A stretch of DNA of 64,000 nucleotides from Bin87 sp965115825 (GTDB lineage: Bacteria > Chloroflexota > Dehalococcoidia > Lucifugimonadales > UBA3495), in assembly GCA_965115825.1 (NCBI GenBank), contig OZ220464.1, positions 2,542,001 to 2,606,000 of the forward strand, in the 5' to 3' direction. The translations under genes and the position numbers were made by a program. Each line of letters starts with the position of its first letter. The stretch's first letter is position 1. Positions 50,095 to 57,540 of the stretch are shown piece after piece. The notes under the pieces were generated by a model. It searched no databases and was not told where the DNA came from. It saw only the letters and a list, made by a program, of their open reading frames with translations.

Positions 50095-51602
50095 TGGCTA
50101 GCGAAACTCAAGGCCAGCGGCCGGCGGTGGAACACGGGCAGGCGGCTCATGGTGATGGATCCCATGAGTATGGGCACTTCGGGCCGGAGATGTGGGTCAT
50201 TCCGGAGGCTTCGGGGTTGGTTGCGGAGGTTGCTGAGAAGCAGCGGGCCACGCCGACGCTATTCCGGGCGGCGCTGATTATCGCGGCGATACTGGCGGCG
50301 CTGGGCGTGGTGGGGTTTGTGATGCGGGCGGTGACCAGCGGGTTTGACGATCATCGGGCGTGGGGCTTTTATGTGGCGGCTTTCGCGTTTGTGTTCACGC
50401 TGACGGCCTCGGCGCCGCTGGCGGCCTGCGCTTTCCGGTTCACGAAGAGCCACTGGCGGCGGCCGCTGTCGCGGATAGCGGAGGTGTTTTCGCTGGTGAG
50501 TCTGGTGAACATCCTGCTGTTCATACCGGCGCTGATTGCGCTGCCTGAGATTGGGGTGATGACGGAGAGCGGGGAGCAGATGGTGCGGCGGTCAATCTGG
50601 TTTCAGGAGCTGACGAATCCGTCGGGGTGGCTGATGGCGGGGATGATAGGGCTGTCGCTGTGTTCGGTGGCGATACTGTGGCTGGCGGCGATGCCGGACA
50701 TGGCGCAGAGTCGGCATTTGGCGACGGGGTTCCGGGCGTCGCTGTACGGGAGGTTGGCCGGCGGGTGGTACGGGACGAAGCGGCAATGGCAGGTGCAGAA
50801 GGGCGGGCTGGCGATACTGGGCGCGCTGTATTTTATGATGGTGGTGTTCGTGCAGTTTCTCATCGTGAGCGATTTTGCGATGGCGATGATACCGGGGTGG
50901 AAGGATTCGATACTGCCGCCGTTCTACACGGTAATCAGTTTCCAGAGCGGGCTGGCGATGATATTGCTGGTGGCGTATATGATGCGGCGCTGGGGAGGGT
51001 ACCGTGAGATCATCGGGCAGGCGCCATTCTGGGCGGCGAGCAAGGTGCTGCTGGGGCTGACGCTGCTGCACACCTATCATCTGTTCGCGTTTTTCATTAC
51101 CTACTGGTACGGCCGGTTGGAAGTGGAGATGGCGATTCTGAACTACCTGATGTTCGACTCGTACGCCGGGATATTCTGGGCGCAGTTGTTCTTCACCTTC
51201 TTCATACCGTTCCCGATACTGGTGTCGAATCACGCGCGGCGGGAAGGCTGGGGGGCGCCGTTGGCGGCGATATTCATTGTCATCGGGTTGATGCTGTGGC
51301 ACATCCGCATATTCGCAGCGGCTTTTGCGGCGGCGCCGGCGGTTGAGGGAGGGTTGTACTATCTGCCGTCGGACGCCTTTTCGTTCCCGGCGCTGCCGCT
51401 GCCGCCACCGGATGCGATGTACCCCGACCTTTGGGACATTTTCATGATTTTGGGCGGAGTGGGCATTGTGGCGCTGCTGTTCCGAGCGGGGATGATGATA
51501 TTGCCGCCGCTGTCGTTGTGGGAAATGAAAGAAGGCGCCATGTACCAGAAGATTGACACGCTGATACGCGGGCGATACCTGGTGCTGGCGAAGCCGGAGT
51601 AA
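50094..51602 (+). CDS. NrfD/PsrC-like membrane subunit of alternative complex III (ActF-type)
   Basis: 502 residues, about ten transmembrane helices after an N-terminal extension of 50 residues. Examples are ALIIAAILAALGVVGFVM, GFYVAAFAFVFTLTA, GWLMAGMIGLSLCSVAILWL, GLAILGALYFMMVVFVQFL and IFMILGGVGIVALLF. NrfD-like proteins occur twice in the complex (ActC and ActF). The second one at 51609 has the more canonical quinol-site loops, so I assign this one as ActF-like. The start codon overlaps the stop of the iron-sulfur gene. Confidence 0.7.
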   Translation: MASETQGQRPAVEHGQAAHGDGSHEYGHFGPEMWVIPEASGLVAEVAEKQRATPTLFRAALIIAAILAALGVVGFVMRAVTSGFDDHRAWGFYVAAFAFVFTLTASAPLAACAFRFTKSHWRRPLSRIAEVFSLVSLVNILLFIPALIALPEIGVMTESGEQMVRRSIWFQELTNPSGWLMAGMIGLSLCSVAILWLAAMPDMAQSRHLATGFRASLYGRLAGGWYGTKRQWQVQKGGLAILGALYFMMVVFVQFLIVSDFAMAMIPGWKDSILPPFYTVISFQSGLAMILLVAYMMRRWGGYREIIGQAPFWAASKVLLGLTLLHTYHLFAFFITYWYGRLEVEMAILNYLMFDSYAGIFWAQLFFTFFIPFPILVSNHARREGWGAPLAAIFIVIGLMLWHIRIFAAAFAAAPAVEGGLYYLPSDAFSFPALPLPPPDAMYPDLWDIFMILGGVGIVALLFRAGMMILPPLSLWEMKEGAMYQKIDTLIRGRYLVLAKPE

Positions 51603-51608
51603 GTCAAA

Positions 51609-52997
51609 ATGCAGGAAGGCAAAGTCCTACCCGCAGCGCAAATCAACCGGGACTTGCTGCGGTCCATACTGGAGACGCCCCAGTGGTTCTGGCCGGTGGT
51701 GTCGGTGCTGGGGCTGATAGTGCTGGCGGCGGCGGTGACCATTGGCATAATGGTCAACACGGGTTTGGGCATTACCGGGCTGAACTACAAGGTGGTGTGG
51801 GGGTTTTTCATCACGAACTTTGTGTTCTGGATAGGGATCAGCCACGCGGGGGTGATGCTGTCGGCGATATTGCGGCTGGCGAAGGCGGAGTGGCGGCGTC
51901 CGGCAACCCGGGCGGCGGAGGTGCTGACGATATTCTCGCTAATGACGGCGATGATAATGCCCATAATTCACACTGGGCGGCCGTGGCGGATTCTGTACTG
52001 GGCGTTTCCCTATGACTTTGCGCGGGGGATTTGGCCGAACATACGGACGCCGCTGGTGTGGGATCCGTCGGCGATTTTGACATATCTGACGTCTTCGACG
52101 CTGTTCGTGTTAATTGCGCTGGTGCCGGACTTTGCGGTGCTGCGGGACCGGACGACGGGCTGGCCGAAGCTGGTTTATACGATGCTGGCGATGGGTTGGG
52201 AGGGGAATCCGCGGCAGTGGAAGCTGCAAATCATCGCGGGGGTGCTGCTATCGGCGTTGATTTTGCCGGTGTTCGTGTCGGTGCACTCCATAGTGTCGTG
52301 GGACTTTGGGATGGCGGTGGCCATCAAGTCGTGGCACAGCACGGTATTTGCGCCGTACTTTGTGGTGGGCGCGGTGCATTCGGGGGTGTCGGCGGTGGTG
52401 TTCGCCATGATACTGCTGCGGTGGGCCTACGGGTGGCAGGACTACATTCGGCACGAGCACATTGACGCGCTGGGGCGACTGCTCATTGTGGTTGCGACCG
52501 GGTGGTTCTACTTTCTGGTGATGGAGATCATCTTCGGGATTTACGGGCTGGAAGGCGATGAGCTGGCGGTGAGGGCGTTGCAGTTTCTGCCCAGCGAGAA
52601 CGGAGTACCGTACAATGTGTGGATGATAGTGTTCGTGGGGATAACGTACTTCCTGCCGGTGATTTTGTGGCTGCCGAAAGCGTGGCGGCGGAATCTGTGG
52701 ATAATGTCGACGGCGTGCATATCGGTGAACGTGGGGATGTGGCTGGAGCGCTATCTGCTGTTTGTGCCGGGGCAGGCGAACAAGCAGTTCCAGACTTTTA
52801 CGTGGAACGACTATTTGCCGCAGTGGCCGGAGGCGGTCATCGTTGGGGCGACGTTTGCCTTTGTGACGATGTTGATGCTGCTGTTCAGCCGGGTGTTTCC
52901 GCTGGTGCCGCTGTACGACATCAAGGAAGGGGACATACTGAAGACAGAGATCCGGGTGGGTCGGCGCACGGTGCCGGCGACGTTCCGGGAGGACTAG
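51609..52997 (+). CDS. actC: NrfD/PsrC-like quinol-binding subunit of alternative complex III
   Basis: 462 residues, ten predicted helices. It matches ActC: LETPQWFWPVVSVLGLIVLA, FVFWIGISHAGVMLSAILRL, IFSLMTAMIMPIIHTGRPWR, DPSAILTYLTSSTLFVLIAL, WYFLVMEIIFG-like WFYFLVMEIIFGIYG. The GISHAG, HTGRPWR and SAWHS-like KSWHSTVFAPYFV loops are those thought to form the quinol site and a proton path. It lies six bases after the previous gene. It catalyses menaquinol oxidation in place of a bc1 complex. Confidence 0.87.
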   Translation: MQEGKVLPAAQINRDLLRSILETPQWFWPVVSVLGLIVLAAAVTIGIMVNTGLGITGLNYKVVWGFFITNFVFWIGISHAGVMLSAILRLAKAEWRRPATRAAEVLTIFSLMTAMIMPIIHTGRPWRILYWAFPYDFARGIWPNIRTPLVWDPSAILTYLTSSTLFVLIALVPDFAVLRDRTTGWPKLVYTMLAMGWEGNPRQWKLQIIAGVLLSALILPVFVSVHSIVSWDFGMAVAIKSWHSTVFAPYFVVGAVHSGVSAVVFAMILLRWAYGWQDYIRHEHIDALGRLLIVVATGWFYFLVMEIIFGIYGLEGDELAVRALQFLPSENGVPYNVWMIVFVGITYFLPVILWLPKAWRRNLWIMSTACISVNVGMWLERYLLFVPGQANKQFQTFTWNDYLPQWPEAVIVGATFAFVTMLMLLFSRVFPLVPLYDIKEGDILKTEIRVGRRTVPATFRED

Positions 52998-53009
52998 GGA
53001 GATAGCGCG

Positions 53010-53570
53010 ATGGCGATGTCAGGGATATTGGGGCGGATGCGGGAGGCAATGTCTCCGGCCAGCGCCAAGCAGCCGATACTGGGGCTGTTCCGGGACGCCG
53101 AGTCGGCGGCGACGGCCGGCGACGGGCTGAAGGCGGCGGGCGTTCCCGAGACTGATTACGACTTTCTCACTGACTCGCCTTACCCTGAGGGGGCGCTGGG
53201 GGAACGGGAGGAAAAGCACCGGCTGTATCTGTATCCGTTCATTGGCGCGCTGCTGGGGCTGTCGTCGGGGATTATGATTACGGCGATGACGCAGGTGGCG
53301 TATCCGCTGATGACGGGGGGGAAGCCGATTCTGTCGCTGCCGCCGATGGCGATAGTATGCTATGAGGGGACGATGCTGGGGGCGATTTTGTTCACGGTGA
53401 TTGGGATTGTGTTTGAATCGCGGCTGCCGAAGTTTCAGCTGGGCATTTATGATGAGCGCATCACGCAGGGGTTTCTGGGTCTGCGGGTGAAGGCGGAGCC
53501 GGGGCAGCGGTACGAAGTGATACGGATAATGAACTCCGCCGGAGCGGTGGAAGTCAAGACGGAGCAGTAG
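53010..53570 (+). CDS. actD: ActD-like subunit, first copy
   Basis: 186 residues: DUF3341-type ActD. A cytoplasmic N-terminal domain (KQPILGLFRDAESAATAGDG, YDFLTDSPYPEGAL) is followed by two transmembrane helices (LYLYPFIGALLGLSSGIMI and IVCYEGTMLGAILFTVIGI) and a C-terminal segment. The neighbour at 53600 is a shorter paralogue sharing YDFLTD, YPEGALGE and GALLGAILFTVIG. Two ActD genes in tandem suggest duplication within the operon. Confidence 0.82.
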   Translation: MAMSGILGRMREAMSPASAKQPILGLFRDAESAATAGDGLKAAGVPETDYDFLTDSPYPEGALGEREEKHRLYLYPFIGALLGLSSGIMITAMTQVAYPLMTGGKPILSLPPMAIVCYEGTMLGAILFTVIGIVFESRLPKFQLGIYDERITQGFLGLRVKAEPGQRYEVIRIMNSAGAVEVKTEQ

Positions 53571-53599
53571 CAACGCAAGGGAAAGAGCGGAATTTAGCC

Positions 53600-54106
53600 A
53601 TGGCAACGCAAGCAATTCTGGGGCTGTTTGACGACGCATCGTCTGCGGCGGACGCGGGCGACGCGCTGAAGTCGGCCGGCGTTCCGGAATCGGATTACGA
53701 TTTTCTTACCGACGTGCCGTATCCTGAGGGCGCGTTGGGGGAGGGGATGGAACGGCATCGGCTGTACGTGTGGTCGTTGCTGGGCGGCGCTATCGGCCTG
53801 ATTGTCGCGTTGGTGGTGGCCGAGGTTATGCCCATGGCCGTACCGATGACGATAGAGGCCAAGCCGATTCTGGCGATGCCGCCGCTGGCGGTTATCTGCT
53901 ATACGGGGGCGCTGCTGGGGGCGATTCTGTTCACGGTTATCGGCGTGATGCTGGCGGTGCGGCCCAAGGTTGGGGTTGGCCTTTCCGATGAGCGCATAAG
54001 CCAGGGGCTGATTGGCCTGCTGGTCAATGCGGACTCGGAGCAGCGTATGGAGGTAACCGATATACTTAACCAGGCTGGCGCGGTGGACGTTAAGGCGGGA
54101 CCGTAA
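53600..54106 (+). CDS. actD: ActD-like subunit, second copy
   Basis: 168 residues, paralogue of the previous gene. ATQAILGLFDDASSAADAGD, YDFLTDVPYPEGALGEG, helices SLLGGAIGLIVALVVAEV and VICYTGALLGAILFTVIGV, then LSDERISQGLIGLLV. The extra 16-residue head of the first copy is missing here. The two copies could occupy two places in the complex or be alternative isoforms. Next gene begins 30 bases later. Confidence 0.82.
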   Translation: MATQAILGLFDDASSAADAGDALKSAGVPESDYDFLTDVPYPEGALGEGMERHRLYVWSLLGGAIGLIVALVVAEVMPMAVPMTIEAKPILAMPPLAVICYTGALLGAILFTVIGVMLAVRPKVGVGLSDERISQGLIGLLVNADSEQRMEVTDILNQAGAVDVKAGP

Positions 54107-54136
54107 GCGACGGCCAACGGGAAACGATTGACAGCG

Positions 54137-54718
54137 ATGAGCAGTTTGAGAACAAGGATAAGGGCGCCGATGGGGCGACGGTGGCGGCTGTCGCTGCTGC
54201 TGGCGGCGGTGGCGCTGGTGGCGATAGCGGCGACGGGCTGCGGACGGGGGACTTGGCCCTTCGCGCAGGGTTCGTATCCGCTGGACATTTTCTACGAGAT
54301 GCACTATCAGCCGGCGTACAAGGCTCACGAGCCGCCGCGGCTGAGTCCGCCGGCGTCGGCGGTGCCGTGGTATGGGGCGTCGGCGCCGGCGCTGACGTCG
54401 TTTGCGGGTTCCGGTGAGCATATCTTTGCGACGAACTGCGCGATGTGCCACGGGGAGACGGGCCGGGGAGACGGGCCGGTGCTGGCGCGGATTGCGGTGG
54501 ATTACGGCTACCAGACGACTGACGCGGCGCTGCTGAATCCGGATTTGACGTCGGAGGCGGCGAGGAGCGTGGGTCGGGATGGACTGAAGGGGGCGATTAC
54601 CGGAGGGGTGAATCTGATGCCTAGCTTCGCGAAGCTGCTGACGGACGAGCAGATTGAGCTGGTGCTGGATTATGTGGAAGGGTGCATACAGGATGGGGAT
54701 GCGGGGGCGTGTGAGTAG
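54137..54718 (+). CDS. actE: Alternative complex III monoheme cytochrome c lipoprotein
   Basis: 193 residues from ATG 54137 (TTG 54128 less likely). Signal peptide with lipobox IAATGC, so probably lipid-anchored outside the membrane. ActE features: FYEMHYQPAYKAHEPPR, then AVPWYG, then one heme site CAMCHGETGRGDGP and the distal Met region GVNLMPSFAKLLT. It would carry electrons from ActA to an oxidase. It is the last act gene; the restriction-modification pair starts 40 bases later. Confidence 0.87.
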   Translation: MSSLRTRIRAPMGRRWRLSLLLAAVALVAIAATGCGRGTWPFAQGSYPLDIFYEMHYQPAYKAHEPPRLSPPASAVPWYGASAPALTSFAGSGEHIFATNCAMCHGETGRGDGPVLARIAVDYGYQTTDAALLNPDLTSEAARSVGRDGLKGAITGGVNLMPSFAKLLTDEQIELVLDYVEGCIQDGDAGACE

Positions 54719-54758
54719 TTGGTAAAATACCGACATACCGCATAACAGGATGGTCATT

Positions 54759-56063
54759 ATGAGCCGCAGCGCGATTGCTGACGTTGACAGGATAAGCGCC
54801 TACGGCTCTTTTCAGGACAGCCTCCGCGCGCCGATTCATCGCTGGTTCACGTATCCGGCCGGCTATTCGCACAAGCTGGTGGAGAGCAAAATCAGGGAAT
54901 ACGGTCTGGATGGTAGGCATTGGATTGTTGACCCGTTTGTAGGAACGGGGACAACCTCGGTAGCGGCCAAGACGGCCGGGGTTAATTCCATCGGAGTTGA
55001 AGCACATCCATTCGTGTTCTGGGTGGCGCAGACCAAGCTATGCTTTGAGCAGGACATTGACGCGCTGCCGCAGGATGCACGGCAGCTGGTACAGATAGCC
55101 AAGTTGATTTATACGGATGAAGGGGAGTGCGATGGGGCTTGGCCGGATTTGGTGTACAAGTGTTTTGATGCCGAAAACCTGCGCAGGTTGTGCGCGCTGC
55201 GGACGGCGATATTGGAGTATTCCGGCAGCCCGGAGGGCCGGGATTTTTTCAAGGTTGCGCTGACGGCGACTCTGCGCGACGTGACTTCCGCCGGCGCCGG
55301 CTGGCCTTATATCGCGCCCAGCAGGTTTGCTGAACGGACGGTGCAGCGCAACGCTTTCGTTGAGTTTGAAAAGCGCTGTTCGCTAATGATCAATGATGTT
55401 GTTGGGGCCCGGATTTGGGAGCCGCCTGATTCTGAGCATCGGCTTATCAACGGGGATGCGCGGCGCTTGGCGGAATACGCCGATTCCGGCAGTATCGATA
55501 TGATACTGACCTCGCCGCCGTACTTGAACAACTATGACTACGCGGACCGGACACGGCTGGAAACTTACTTTTGGGGGATGTACGACAGCTGGGGTGAAAT
55601 AACGCGGGAGGTAAGGGACCGGCTCATTATTGCTGCTACTACGCAGATACGGCGGGGCGAAATGTCTGAAGCGCGTTGGTGTCCTGGGGTTGCAGCTATC
55701 AGTCCGCGGGTTCACGTCGAGCTAATGGACGTTATCGGGCGGCTTGCGAAGCTGCGGCTGGTTAAGGGAGGCAAGAAGGCTTACGATTTGATGGTGGCCG
55801 GCTACTTTGAGGATATGCTGAGGGTGATTCAGGGGGCTTACGCCGTTTTGAAAGCGGGCCGCCCGTTTATACTGGTGCTGGGCGATTCTGCGCCTTATGG
55901 CGTCCACGTGCGAACGGATGAGGTTATTGGAGAATTGGCTGTGGCAGTGGGGTTTTCCAGATATGAGGTTGAAGTCATCCGAACGCGAGGCGATAAGTGG
56001 GCAGGGAACCCGCAGCGGCATAAGGTTCCGTTGCGAGAGAGCATAGTGACCATCACCAGATAG
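54759..56063 (+). CDS. DNA methyltransferase of a type II restriction-modification pair
   Basis: 434 residues from ATG 54759 (AGGA nine bases upstream; ATG 54750 overlaps it). AdoMet-binding motif DPFVGTGTTSVAA (58-70) precedes the catalytic motif LTSPPYLNNYDY (about 247-258). A TSPPY tetrad with FxGxG is typical of amino-methyltransferases, often N4-cytosine. The stretch is visibly less G/C-rich than the act and ccm genes on both sides, in line with horizontal acquisition. The downstream nuclease gene starts 10 bases later. Confidence 0.83.
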   Translation: MSRSAIADVDRISAYGSFQDSLRAPIHRWFTYPAGYSHKLVESKIREYGLDGRHWIVDPFVGTGTTSVAAKTAGVNSIGVEAHPFVFWVAQTKLCFEQDIDALPQDARQLVQIAKLIYTDEGECDGAWPDLVYKCFDAENLRRLCALRTAILEYSGSPEGRDFFKVALTATLRDVTSAGAGWPYIAPSRFAERTVQRNAFVEFEKRCSLMINDVVGARIWEPPDSEHRLINGDARRLAEYADSGSIDMILTSPPYLNNYDYADRTRLETYFWGMYDSWGEITREVRDRLIIAATTQIRRGEMSEARWCPGVAAISPRVHVELMDVIGRLAKLRLVKGGKKAYDLMVAGYFEDMLRVIQGAYAVLKAGRPFILVLGDSAPYGVHVRTDEVIGELAVAVGFSRYEVEVIRTRGDKWAGNPQRHKVPLRESIVTITR

Positions 56064-56073
56064 GAAAAGGGCG

Positions 56074-56844
56074 ATGACTTCCAGTACCAGGCGGGTATCA
56101 AATCCGGCCAGCGCGTTGGGGGAGGCGGTGGGCAAGTTATTTGAGGCTGGGGTCGTCGCAGGGTTGCGGGAGGAAATTGAAGCCCGCGGCTGCGTCATTC
56201 GCCCAGCCAGGCTAACTAACGGCACCGGCAACACCTATCAGATTGACGCCGTGGTTTTTGACTCCAATGAGAATCCGGTTATTATCATTGACCCCAAGTA
56301 CATCCGCTATACCAAGCATAACCGGGATAAAGGCAGCTGGCTGTGCACGGCGCATTACAACCTCCGCAAAACGTATCCGACGATACGCAAGTCCATTGCA
56401 CTGCTGGCCGGTCGGTGGTCGGCGCCATCCAAGGCTCTGATACGGAGCTTCGGCGTAGAAACAATGGAAGTACCGTTTGACGATATGGTATCGGTGTTGG
56501 CCGGTTATGGAGTCAACTTTGCCTGGTCGGAAAAGGATCGGGAAACGCCGCGGGAGGCATGGGAACAATTTGCCAGTCTTGGGAATGACGCGCTGGGAAC
56601 GATAGCAATTGGATTGACCGCTGGCATTATCATTCGATTGAAGACCTCGGTGACACGGGTACTTGACGCTGATATAGCGAGTTTGCCAACCAGGATATCA
56701 GGGGTTGAAGTCCTGTTGAAAACCGACCGTGATGAGATGGTGCTGCTGGCGTTTGATTCGGTAGCAGCATCGCTGGAAGCGATGGCCCGCCTTGTATCTG
56801 ACCGCCCTGACATCAGCGACCTGTTGGAACCGCGTTCTCATTAG
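56074..56844 (+). CDS. PD-(D/E)XK restriction endonuclease, probable partner of the methyltransferase
   Basis: 256 residues. The nuclease core is NTYQIDAVVFDSNENPVI followed by IIDPKYIRYTKHNRDKGSW. Asp58, Asp73 and Lys75 make the D...DxK pattern. The rest (KSIALLAGRWSAPSKALIRS, LGTIAIGLTAGIIIRL) is not family-diagnostic. Gene order and spacing with the methyltransferase support a type II system; the recognised site is unknown. Its last 53 bases overlap the start of ccmH in another frame, so the island joins the ccm operon without an intergenic gap. Confidence 0.72.
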   Translation: MTSSTRRVSNPASALGEAVGKLFEAGVVAGLREEIEARGCVIRPARLTNGTGNTYQIDAVVFDSNENPVIIIDPKYIRYTKHNRDKGSWLCTAHYNLRKTYPTIRKSIALLAGRWSAPSKALIRSFGVETMEVPFDDMVSVLAGYGVNFAWSEKDRETPREAWEQFASLGNDALGTIAIGLTAGIIIRLKTSVTRVLDADIASLPTRISGVEVLLKTDRDEMVLLAFDSVAASLEAMARLVSDRPDISDLLEPRSH

Positions 56845-57355
56845 CATAGCTGTCTTGGCGCTGGCAGCGGTTATCGTTGCTGCTCCGGTTTATGGGCAGT
56901 CCGGGGGGGAGGGGGCCGGGGGGTATGACGAGGCGGAGGCGCAAGCTATTGACCGGATGCTGATGTGTCCGGTGTGTCCGGCGCAGACTATTGACCAGAC
57001 GGAGGTGCCTTTGGCGAAGCAGATGCGGGCGCAGGTGCGGGAGATGCTGGCCGAGGGGGCGACGCGCGGGGAGGTGCTGGCCTGGTTCTCGGCGCCGGAA
57101 CGGTACGGGCCCGGTGTGCTGGCGGAGCCGCCACGCTCGGGGCTGAACCTGATTGCGTGGATTGTGCCCGGCGTGATTATCGTGGCTGCGCTGGGCGGCG
57201 GCGTGTTGACGCTGCGGGCGATGCGACGTGGGAATGGGGACGGGGGGAGAGACGGGAGCGGCGGGGATGAAGCAGCGGGCGATTTGCGGGCGTATCTGGC
57301 TGCGGTTGACCGGGATTTGGGTTTGGATACTGGCATGGAGCGGGATGATGGCTGA
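56792..57355 (+). CDS. ccmH: Cytochrome c maturation protein CcmH
   Basis: 187 residues. The motif LMCPVCPAQTIDQTEVPLA gives the CcmH Cys-x-x-Cys redox pair. A signal-anchor (VLISIAVLALAAVIVAAPVYG) and a second helix (LIAWIVPGVIIVAALGGGVL) flank a periplasmic domain. It reduces apocytochrome cysteines for heme attachment. The only usable starts are non-AUG: TTG 56792 lies inside the nuclease gene, and no ATG or GTG occurs before the signal sequence. The original 5' end may have been lost when the island arrived. The C-terminal tail (DLRAYLAAVDRDLGLDTGM) is the first copy of a 91-bp repeat. Confidence 0.8.
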   Translation: MYLTALTSATCWNRVLISIAVLALAAVIVAAPVYGQSGGEGAGGYDEAEAQAIDRMLMCPVCPAQTIDQTEVPLAKQMRAQVREMLAEGATRGEVLAWFSAPERYGPGVLAEPPRSGLNLIAWIVPGVIIVAALGGGVLTLRAMRRGNGDGGRDGSGGDEAAGDLRAYLAAVDRDLGLDTGMERDDG

Positions 57356-57540
57356 TTTGGGGACGGTCGGCGATTTGCGGGCGTATCTGGCTGCGGTTGA
57401 CCGGGATTTGGGTTTGGATACTGGCATGGAGCGGGATGATGGGTGATTTGGGGACGGTCGGCGACTTGCGGGCGTATCTGGCTGCGGTTGACTGGGAGTT
57501 GAGCTTGGATATTGGCATGGAGCGGGATGATGGCTGATTT
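57281..57540 (+). repeat. 91-bp repeat triplicating the ccmH/ccmF junction
   Basis: Three units start at 57281, 57372 and 57463. Each has GATTTGCGGGCGTATCTGGC, GACCGGGATTTGGGTTTGG and GAGCGGGATGATGG, then TGATTTGGG. The unit contains both the ccmH C-terminal codons and the ATGATGGCTGATTTGGG that starts ccmF. 91 is not a multiple of three, so the extra units lie between the genes and do not extend either protein. Confidence 0.88.

Noticed and set aside
57228..57446. Small frame in the ccmH/ccmF repeat region
   Set aside because: It reads an alternative phase of the 91-bp repeat and starts inside ccmH without a ribosome site.
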